Assembly: GCA_030037875.1 (NCBI GenBank)
Contig: JASHPV010000033.1
Location: 1-11,844 of the forward strand
Source of the DNA: Thermoplasmata archaeon
Lineage (GTDB): Archaea; Thermoplasmatota; Thermoplasmata; Lutacidiplasmatales; UBA184
Direction of reading: 5' to 3'
Length of the DNA stretch: 11,844 nucleotides
The translations under genes were made by a program, and so were the position numbers. Numbering within the stretch: position 1 is the first letter of the stretch; the number at the start of each line of letters is the position of its first letter. Shown here in pieces: positions 6,715-11,844 of the stretch. The notes beneath the pieces are model-generated. The model saw only the letters and a list, made by a program, of their open reading frames with translations. It did not search any database and had not been told where the DNA came from.

Positions 6715-8198
6715 CCGGTACTCCTCCCGCGCCCGGGGGACTTTTCCCCAAAGAGGTCGCCGAGAGTTGGAGGGACTTGGCCCCCGCGGGTTTCCGGAGC
6801 GGGCAAACGTGCCGGGCGTCGGAGTTCTCTCACCGGAAGTCGTCGGCGGGCCGCGCTCAAAGCGCGTTCGATGATGCGGTCCGGAGATCGTTGGTGCAGG
6901 CGCCTAAGGGCCTGGACCACGGCGTCGAAGAGCCGATCCTTGGCGTCGCTTTGGAGCATCACGGCCCCGTCGCCTTGCGCGAACGTCGATGGGCCACCGG
7001 GCGGCGCTAGCGGATCCTGGAGTAGATTAAGGAGTAGGTCCCGGCTGGGTCGATCTCCGAGGTGACCGACGGCCCACACCGCCGCGAGCCGCACCTCGGG
7101 GTCGGGATCGCTCAGTCGCTCTCGAATGCGAGCCGCTGCATCGACCAGTCCGAGTCGCCCGAGCGCATAAATCGCGCCGCGACGGGGCCACATTTCCGGG
7201 TCGTTGAGCAGCGCCAGCAACCGATCTCGGTCCTCGGGGGCTCCCACGGCGCCCAGGCATTCGGCTGCGGCGCCCCGCACCGACCATATTGGGTCCCGGA
7301 GGCGCTCCCGGGCCGGGTCCGCAACCTCGGGAGCGTGGAGCTCCCCGAGCGCGTGGAATGTGCAGACCCGGGCCCAGCTCGTTGCATGGGAGACGAAACC
7401 CAGCAGCGTGGGGACCGCCGCTCGGTCGCCGATGCGACCCAGCGCCACGAGTAGGGCCGGGAGCACCCGCACGTCCGGCTCCACACGGAGCCGTTCGATG
7501 AGCAACGGAACGGCGGCCCGGTCCCTGCGTTCCCCCAGTCCGACCGCCGCGGCGATCCGGACTCGCACCGCCGGGTCGGCGAGGAATGGGCGGAGCAGCT
7601 CGCCCACGTTCGGGGGGTTGACATGGGCCAACGCGAGCAGCGCCTCCCGTCGGACCCGGTCGTTCGCGTCCCCGCGCGCGAGGGTCAGTGGGACGACCGC
7701 CTCGGTTCCCCCGACCCGGCCCAACGCCACAGCGGCGCTCCAACGCACATCCGGCGACTCGTCATCCAGACGCGCGATCAGCGCCGGCTCCGAGCGCGGG
7801 TCGGCGACCGCCCACAGCGCCCAGGCCGCCCGCTCGCGTACCTTGGCGCTCGGGTCTTTCAGGGCGCGTTCGAGTGGGAGACGGCTCTTCGGATTGCCCA
7901 GCGCGCCAAGCGAACCGGCCGCCTGCGTCCGCACGGCGGGGTCCGGGTCCTTGAGCGCGCGCTCGAGGGCGCCGCGGCTCTCGTGGACCTTGAGATGACC
8001 GAGCCCCCACGCGGCCGCCTGGCGTAGCACTGACTCGGTGTCCTCGAGCCGTTCGGTTAGCGCCTCGGGGTCCGTGTCCCCGCCCCGATCGATCCAGTCC
8101 CGGATCTCCCGCAAGCGTTCGGCGACCGGTCGGTCCGCGCCGGTACCGGGTCCGGGCCTCTTCCCATGGGATGTGCGACGCCGCGTGGGGGAGGGCAT
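6711..8198 (-). CDS. HEAT-repeat (PBS-lyase-like) scaffold protein
   Basis: A 495-residue alpha-solenoid. After a basic, probably flexible N-terminus (1-25) and a helix pair, about eleven to twelve repeats of roughly 31 residues run from about 45 to 397, each with the pattern 'L-x-x-x-L-x-D-P-x-x-x-V-R-x-x-A-A-x-A-L-G-x-x-G'. Clear copies are ALKDPDPAVRTQAAGSLGAL, ALKDPSAKVRERAAWALWAV, RLDDESPDVRWSAAVALGRV and RLSDPDPEVRLAAVWAVGHL. Such proteins bind partner proteins and occur as lyases acting on bilin prosthetic groups, but nothing here suggests a bilin context. The end is a basic tail (about 445-475) and a short TLGDLF peptide (478-483). ATG 8198 is preferred over the in-frame TTG at 8210 because the latter lies inside a palindrome and the neighbouring AT patch suits a leaderless start at 8198. 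It is the first gene of the operon and probably its assembly scaffold. Confidence 0.88.
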   Translation of the reverse strand: MPSPTRRRTSHGKRPGPGTGADRPVAERLREIRDWIDRGGDTDPEALTERLEDTESVLRQAAAWGLGHLKVHESRGALERALKDPDPAVRTQAAGSLGALGNPKSRLPLERALKDPSAKVRERAAWALWAVADPRSEPALIARLDDESPDVRWSAAVALGRVGGTEAVVPLTLARGDANDRVRREALLALAHVNPPNVGELLRPFLADPAVRVRIAAAVGLGERRDRAAVPLLIERLRVEPDVRVLPALLVALGRIGDRAAVPTLLGFVSHATSWARVCTFHALGELHAPEVADPARERLRDPIWSVRGAAAECLGAVGAPEDRDRLLALLNDPEMWPRRGAIYALGRLGLVDAAARIRERLSDPDPEVRLAAVWAVGHLGDRPSRDLLLNLLQDPLAPPGGPSTFAQGDGAVMLQSDAKDRLFDAVVQALRRLHQRSPDRIIERALSAARRRLPVRELRRPARLPAPETRGGQVPPTLGDLFGEKSPGRGRSTG

Positions 8199-8200
8199 CC

Positions 8201-8220
8201 CTTCGGCCAATCGGCCGAAG
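8201..8220. promoter_or_regulatory. Interrupted perfect palindrome at the HEAT-operon start (possible operator)
   Basis: CTTCGGCC and GGCCGAAG flank the four bases AATC: an 8+4+8 perfect inverted repeat, two bases upstream of the HEAT gene ATG. A weak AT patch (CATTAG on the minus strand, about 8220-8226) lies about 25 bases upstream of that ATG, so the palindrome would cover the initiation region of a leaderless transcript. A dimeric repressor site or an RNA hairpin are both possible; neither is shown. Confidence 0.45.
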
Positions 8221-8304
8221 CTAATGGCGTTCCGGTGACCAAAGGTTCCTCGCCCGCGTGCGCCGGCCGAGGTGGGTTTTGCGTGCAGAGGCCGAGGAGT
8301 TCAA

Positions 8305-8310
8305 CTATAT
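8305..8310 (+). promoter_or_regulatory. TATA-like box of the ABC permease unit
   Basis: The hexamer CTATAT (in ttcaactatatcgc) is the most A+T-rich spot in the intergenic stretch 8221-8372. Transcription would start about 25 bases on, near 8333, giving a leader of about 40 bases that includes the Shine-Dalgarno at 8360-8364. The call rests on composition and on spacing; no transcript data are available. The rest of 8221-8372 shows nothing else recognisable. Confidence 0.45.
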
Positions 8311-8359
8311 CGCCCCGTCCGCTTCTTTCGACTCTTCGAGACCGCGCGAGGCTTTCGTT

Positions 8360-8364
8360 GGAGG
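8360..8364 (+). promoter_or_regulatory. Shine-Dalgarno deciding a GTG start
   Basis: GGAGG lies eight bases before the GTG at 8373, in frame with the first permease. It supports this start over the ATG at 8430, which would cut into the first membrane helix region, and over upstream starts that run through the control region. Confidence 0.5.
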
Positions 8365-8372
8365 CCAGTACT

Positions 8373-9437
8373 GTGGTACCCCCTTCGGGTTCTCCCCGAT
8401 CCCTGCCCTTACTTGCCCGTTGGGTCCTGATGCGGCTCTTCTTGTTGCCCGCCCAGCTGGCCTTTTTCTTAACGGTCCTCTTCACGGCAGACTTCCTCCA
8501 GACCGCGTCCCTGTCAAGCTGCAAACTCTGCTTGGTGCCCGAGTATTGGCAAGGATACGGCCGGTTCACCCTCAATCTATTGTCGGGAAACTGGGGGACG
8601 GCCACCTTTGGCCACCTCAGCGCTCCCGCCGTTCAGTTCCTCGCTTGGTGGCTGCCCGGCTCGCTGGAGCTGGCCTTCGTGGCGCTGGCGCTCTCCGTCG
8701 GCCTGGCGTATCCGATCGGGATGTACGCCGGCTGGTACGGAGGACGACCGGGCGACGCCATGGTCCGGTCGGCTTCCCTGGCGATGTTGTTCCTTCCCAC
8801 ATTCCTGGTCATCCTCCTCGTCATCAGCCTCGTGTACGGGGCGTTCTATCGTGCCGTCGGCGACGTTCCCTTCGGGCTCACTCCGTCGGTCATCTGGTGG
8901 GGTTTCCATGGTGGAGCCCCTGGGTGGATCGGATCCGCGGGGACCACAGAACCCACGGGGTTCCCGCTCGTGGACGGAGCACTGCATGGGGCGTGGGGCT
9001 TCGAGTTCGTCACCCTCGTGAAGACGCTGCTGCAGGCCGCCACGATCGCGATGGTCTTCACTCCGATATTCCTGCGGTATCTTCGCGGCAGGCTTCTCGA
9101 CCTCCCTCGGGAGCCGTTCATCCAGGCGGCCCGTGCGAGGGGGGTCCCGGATCGACAGCTTCTATGGACGCACGGGGGACGGTACGTACTGCCGTACTTC
9201 CTCCTCACCCTGGCGGCCGCGCTACCGGTGTATGTCGGAACCCAGATCCTGACCGAGCTGATCTACAACGACACGGGGCTCGGCACCGTGCTCATGCTGT
9301 TACTGACGACCGGTCACTTGGACGGATTTCCAACGATCCTCGTTCTCTTGCTCGCCCTTCTACTCCTGGTCTCCGGAATATGCGTGGGAGCGTTGGCCCG
9401 GCGCACAGACCGTCGAATTCTCGGAGAATCGACGTGA
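8373..9437 (+). CDS. ABC transporter permease, DppB/OppB type
   Basis: Membrane-spanning half of an importer of the peptide/nickel/opine family (MetI-like fold). With GTG 8373 it has 354 residues. Membrane segments are visible at about 20-40, 96-118, 134-158, 212-235, 272-296 and 318-341. The cytoplasmic coupling (EAA-like) loop is EPFIQAARARGVPDRQLLW (247-265), which contacts the ATPase, followed by the family signature 'TELIYNDTGLGTVLML' (294-309). A periplasm-side loop at about 160-210 is Gly/Trp-rich. The Shine-Dalgarno at 8360-8364 and the TATA-like box upstream support the start. The stop overlaps the next gene's start as GTGA. No ATPase or substrate-binding protein is in the window, so the substrate cannot be named. 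Overall identity as a DppB-like permease is firm. Confidence 0.87.
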   Translation: MVPPSGSPRSLPLLARWVLMRLFLLPAQLAFFLTVLFTADFLQTASLSSCKLCLVPEYWQGYGRFTLNLLSGNWGTATFGHLSAPAVQFLAWWLPGSLELAFVALALSVGLAYPIGMYAGWYGGRPGDAMVRSASLAMLFLPTFLVILLVISLVYGAFYRAVGDVPFGLTPSVIWWGFHGGAPGWIGSAGTTEPTGFPLVDGALHGAWGFEFVTLVKTLLQAATIAMVFTPIFLRYLRGRLLDLPREPFIQAARARGVPDRQLLWTHGGRYVLPYFLLTLAAALPVYVGTQILTELIYNDTGLGTVLMLLLTTGHLDGFPTILVLLLALLLLVSGICVGALARRTDRRILGEST

Positions 9438-10453
9438 GGCGAGGGCCGCTTCCCGAATTCCCTGGGCTTGTGCACCTGCCGGCGTCGTCGGCTTCCTCGG
9501 TCACTTCCGAGTGGCGCCGTCGTGGGCCGGCTGCTTCCCGCCTGCTTTCACACCCATCGCTCGTGGGGGGATTGACGGTCCTAGGCCTCTATGCCGTCGT
9601 TGCGGTCGTCGCGCTCGAGCAGGACTTCGGCCATCTCGCTACGCTGGCAACGAATCCGGCCCTCGCCGCAAATCCGTCGCCGCCGGGTCCCTCGTGGACG
9701 CATCCGTTCGGAGAGATGTCGGGGATTGGTGTCGACGAATTCGCGGCCCTCCTGCAGGCCACGCCGTGGGATCTCGCCCTCTTCGCGGGAATTTTGGGGA
9801 TCGGCGGCTCGGTGGGGGCGCTCCTCGGCGCCTATGCGAGCCTCCGGCCGGGCCCTCCGAGGGAGGTGGTGAATTCTGTGAGTGACCTGCTGGTGGCGGT
9901 CCCTCCGTTCTTCCTGGTCTGGGTCGTAGTGCTGAATGTGGATCTGGTGGTCGCTCCGTCGAGCTTCGTCCCGGTCTTCATCGGGACGTTCGCCGCCGTC
10001 CTTTGCTTTGGTCACGCGCGCGCTGTTCTGGCGACCGCTCGCGTCGTCGTATCCCAACCGTTCGTGGAAGCCGCCCGGGCCGGCGGCGCCTCCGACACCC
10101 GACTGCTCCTGCGGCACGTCCTTCCGAACAGCGTCGCCGGCGTGTGGGCCCAACTGCCGGTCGACGTGTTCAGCGTGCTGTTCCTCCTGACCGCGTTCCC
10201 GTACGTGGGCTGCATCGATACTCAAGCGCTCCAGAACTTGGGATCGTTCGGCTACGCCACCCCGTTTCCCACTATTCCTTTCCCCGAGTGGGGGAGCCTG
10301 CTCGCCTCGGGCGCGTGCTACGGACTGAACGTTGTTACGCCATTCGCGACCTGGTGGATGTGGGTCTTCCCCGTCGGGATCGTCGTGGTGTTCGCCGCCG
10401 GAGTCACCCTGACGTGCGAGGGGCTGCAGCGATACGCGCTGCTCCAACGATGA
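9434..10453 (+). CDS. ABC transporter permease, DppC/OppC type
   Basis: Partner permease of the preceding gene, 339 residues with GTG 9434. The start is fixed by the GTGA overlap with the upstream stop and by GGAG at 9423-9426. It has the typical DppC order: cytoplasmic N-terminus of about 40 residues, first helix (about 41-60), an extracytoplasmic segment with 'WTHPFGEMSGIGVDEFAALL' (88-107) matching the family's 'HPFGTDxxGRDxxSRLL', then the permease core with helices near 112-135, 150-172, 178-200, 240-262 and 308-328. The EAA loop is FVEAARAGGASDTRLLLRHV (210-229) with LPN at 230-232, textbook for the family. The family's strictly common G-R-D after HPFG is changed to GI-x-x-D. Together the two permeases would form the transport channel. 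Confidence 0.87.
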   Translation: MRRGPLPEFPGLVHLPASSASSVTSEWRRRGPAASRLLSHPSLVGGLTVLGLYAVVAVVALEQDFGHLATLATNPALAANPSPPGPSWTHPFGEMSGIGVDEFAALLQATPWDLALFAGILGIGGSVGALLGAYASLRPGPPREVVNSVSDLLVAVPPFFLVWVVVLNVDLVVAPSSFVPVFIGTFAAVLCFGHARAVLATARVVVSQPFVEAARAGGASDTRLLLRHVLPNSVAGVWAQLPVDVFSVLFLLTAFPYVGCIDTQALQNLGSFGYATPFPTIPFPEWGSLLASGACYGLNVVTPFATWWMWVFPVGIVVVFAAGVTLTCEGLQRYALLQR

Positions 10454-10584
10454 GCGGGGTGTGCCAGGACGGAGGTCGAATGGACGCATGGTTTTCCGTC
10501 GGGGGGAGTGACTGGGCGTGGCGGAGGGAACCCGGCGCGGGACGTCCGGGCCGCGCGGACTCTACGTGGGGGAACCGAACGTGA
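10450..10584 (+). CDS. Doubtful 44-residue bridging ORF
   Basis: ATG 10450 overlaps the DppC-type stop as ATGA, and its own stop (TGA 10582-10584) overlaps the GTG start of the next gene as GTGA. The predicted product (MSGVCQDGGRMDAWFSV...) is Trp- and Gly-rich and matches nothing I know. Double 4-base coupling is what a real operon gene would show, but the region is short and G+C-rich enough for this to arise by chance. Alternatively the stretch 10454-10580 is simply a spacer, in which I otherwise see only a G-rich run near 10500. Confidence 0.2.
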   Translation: MSGVCQDGGRMDAWFSVGGSDWAWRREPGAGRPGRADSTWGNRT

Positions 10585-11006
10585 GCGACAGCCCGAGACG
10601 GCGCCGCACCGCGTGGGTCCTCCTGGTCGTGGCCGTGTGTGCGCTCGCAATCATCATTCCGGTGATCCTGTGGAGCGGACCGGTGGAGTGGTTTTCGGAT
10701 TTCTCCGTCACCCCCACCGTCGCCTACACCGGGGACCGCAACGTGACCCTCTCGGCCACCCTGGTCGGTCTCTCCGGCCCCATTTCGAATGTGTCAGTGA
10801 ACTTCGTGACGTACCCGGTGCCCGGTGGCCCCCCGTTGGTGCTCCGATCCGCGTTGACAGGTCCTCATGGAGTCGCTACGGCCCATTTCAAGCCGGAGGC
10901 CCCGGAGACCCTGCGGCTGTTCGCCCAAGTCCGGATCCCCGGGACCTCGAGGACGGTTACCTCTACCCCTGTGGTGCTGCAGGTCTATCTGCCACCGACA
11001 CTATAG
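10581..11006 (+). CDS. Membrane-anchored protein with Ig-like extracellular domain
   Basis: A 141-residue protein of unknown function. A basic cytoplasmic start (SPRRRR) is followed by one hydrophobic helix at about 11-32, and the remaining 105 residues would lie outside the cell. This exterior is beta-rich (FSVTPTVAYTGDRNVTLSAT, residues 41-60) and continues with 'VNFVTYPVPGG' and 'SALTGPHGVATAHFKPEAPE', the pattern 'a-x-T-x-x-x-G-x-A' of bacterial Ig-like or invasin-type domains. Two N-x-S/T sequons (N54, N70) could be glycosylated. GTG 10581 was chosen because of GGGGGA at about 10567-10572 and because the helix then sits near the N-terminus; a GTG at 10518 in frame would add 21 residues. 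It follows the two permeases on the same strand and may be an accessory or anchor of that transporter. I do not recognise the family. Confidence 0.65.
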   Translation: MSDSPRRRRTAWVLLVVAVCALAIIIPVILWSGPVEWFSDFSVTPTVAYTGDRNVTLSATLVGLSGPISNVSVNFVTYPVPGGPPLVLRSALTGPHGVATAHFKPEAPETLRLFAQVRIPGTSRTVTSTPVVLQVYLPPTL

Positions 11007-11046
11007 ATCCGACGCGGCCGAGCTGCCCCACCTCTTCGTCGTGATG

Positions 11047-11844
11047 CTAGGCGACTTGCCCTTGCCACTCCTCGAGCCGGCGTTGATCCAGCGCCTCGGG
11101 CGACCGATATGTGCCCAGTCCCTTTTCGGCGGATACCCCCCACCGGGCGAGGAGCGTCTCCCGACGGACGCCCATCGGCGCGAGCAGCGTTTCCGCCATC
11201 CGGGCCAGAAGCTCTAGGTACGCGACCGGATCGTACGCTTCGTCCCCGCGGAGCGCTTCGGCGACCACCACCCGGTCCCGCCACGACCGGGCGGTCCGGT
11301 CCGCCACCAGGTACCGGATCGTCTCGCCCGGCGCGCGGGCGATCCCGTGGTGGGCTAGTTGGCGGAGGGCCGCCACCGAGTCGCTGAACGTCACGTAGGC
11401 GCCCAGCTCCTGGACGATCCGACGAGAGATCAGGAGTTCCTCGCGGGGCCATGTCCCCTCCCGGATCCGCTCCGCGAACGCGTCGGCCCGGGCCAGCGCC
11501 CGCGGGACCGACGCGCGGAACTCGTCGGCGGTCCGGGCCCGGCCGAACAGCTGGAGGAGCTCCCCCTCGAACCGCCGGAGTACGACCGGGGTGTCGTGCC
11601 GCCGGGACCCGATCCCCCGAAGCTTGAACTCGCCCGTCGAGTAGAGCCCGTAGTACCGGTTCGGCACGCCGAGGCCGTGGGTCACCGCCGGCAGGAAGAC
11701 GATCCACCGGTACCGGCCCTCGTAGCCGAGCGGCAGGTCGAACTCCCGGCTCATCGTCTCGGCGAACCGCTCGGGGTCCGGAGGATGCGTGGGGTCGAGC
11801 GGCCGGACCCAGAGCGAGTCGACGATGCCATGGATGACCCGATA
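11047..11844 (-). CDS. Family B DNA polymerase, PolB2-like, C-terminal part (5' end outside window)
   Basis: The frame runs from the window edge to TAG 11047-11049, giving 265 residues of palm and thumb. It opens with YRVIHGIVDSLW, aligned with polymerase motif C (Y-G-D-T-D-S-L-F in active PolB). The first Asp and the Thr are replaced by Ile and Val, leaving one Asp (11818-11820). Then come 'NRYYGLYSTGEFKLRGIGSR' plus RHDTP, equivalent to the KKxYxG...KGxExxRxDxP motif of PolB, and a thumb with 'ELLISRRI' and 'GETIRYLVAD'. As I recall, the pattern hydrophobic-V-D-x-x-W at motif C is typical of archaeal PolB2, long thought inactive and later shown in one case to have polymerase activity. This would make it an accessory, perhaps repair or translesion, enzyme and not the main replicase. 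It converges on the Ig-like gene with a 40-base gap that has no clear terminator. Confidence 0.88.
   Translation of the reverse strand, partial: YRVIHGIVDSLWVRPLDPTHPPDPERFAETMSREFDLPLGYEGRYRWIVFLPAVTHGLGVPNRYYGLYSTGEFKLRGIGSRRHDTPVVLRRFEGELLQLFGRARTADEFRASVPRALARADAFAERIREGTWPREELLISRRIVQELGAYVTFSDSVAALRQLAHHGIARAPGETIRYLVADRTARSWRDRVVVAEALRGDEAYDPVAYLELLARMAETLLAPMGVRRETLLARWGVSAEKGLGTYRSPEALDQRRLEEWQGQVA

Noticed and set aside
7000..8060. Nucleotide-level periodicity that might suggest a tandem repeat array
   Set aside because: It comes from the HEAT repeats of the encoded protein; copies diverge strongly and there are no spacers, so it is neither CRISPR nor satellite DNA.
8166..8372. Extension of the first permease upstream to 8166
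   Set aside because: This would run through the palindrome and TATA-like box and into the HEAT gene start; the added residues are not family-like, while GTG 8373 has a Shine-Dalgarno.
9417..9429. Palindrome ATTCTC-G-GAGAAT before the second permease
   Set aside because: Short, inside coding sequence, and explained by the overlapping Shine-Dalgarno; not enough to call a regulatory site.
8258..9433. Long open frame ahead of the second permease, which would give a fusion of about 731 residues
   Set aside because: It overlaps the first permease in another frame, is Arg/Pro-rich, and the GTGA overlap at 9434 gives the correct DppC-type start.
11007..11046. Transcription terminator between the Ig-like gene and the polymerase gene
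   Set aside because: No U-rich run on either strand and no convincing hairpin in these 40 bases.

Overview
The window is G+C-rich DNA that looks archaeal. It encodes an Lsm (Sm-like) protein next to ribosomal protein L37e, a dihydropteroate synthase with the N-terminal extension known from archaea, and a family B DNA polymerase with the unusual catalytic motif C that I associate with archaeal PolB2. The C-terminal half of a DNA gyrase A subunit restricts this to gyrase-containing archaea. With a small Zn-ribbon gene behind gyrA and no halophile-like acidic proteome, a high-GC uncultured Thermoplasmatota lineage is my best guess. This is inference; I see no rRNA or tRNA gene that would settle it.

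Layout, left to right. (a) 1-954, plus strand: 3' end of gyrA with a strongly acidic tail, overlapped by a 59-residue Zn-ribbon gene. (b) 891-2210, minus strand: dihydropteroate synthase (folP), whose 3' end overlaps the Zn-ribbon gene tail to tail. (c) 2325-2732, plus strand: Lsm and ribosomal protein L37e. (d) 2729-8198, minus strand: a tightly packed five-gene cluster transcribed in the order HEAT-repeat protein, tandem GNAT acetyltransferase, GT-B-like glycosyltransferase, M29-like (aminopeptidase T-like) protein, alkyladenine DNA glycosylase. The first two junctions are ATGA 4-base overlaps and the last two gaps are about 20 bases, so this reads as one operon. (e) 8211-8372: the only sizeable control region, between two divergent units. 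It holds a perfect 20-bp interrupted palindrome against the HEAT gene start, and a TATA-like box plus Shine-Dalgarno for the rightward unit. (f) 8373-11006, plus strand: two DppB/DppC-type ABC permeases joined by a GTGA overlap, a doubtful 44-codon bridging ORF, and a small membrane-anchored protein with an Ig-like exterior. (g) 11047-11844, minus strand: the C-terminal part of a PolB2-like DNA polymerase that continues beyond the window.

Most genes are housekeeping (topology, folate synthesis, RNA chaperone, ribosome, base-excision repair, polymerase). The two parts that stand out are the five-gene leftward operon, which joins a scaffold protein, an acetyltransferase, a glycosyltransferase and an M29-fold protein lacking its metal site to a DNA glycosylase, and the noncanonical polymerase. 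No stretch over 300 bases lacks a gene. I found no CRISPR array, insertion sequence, tRNA or rRNA.
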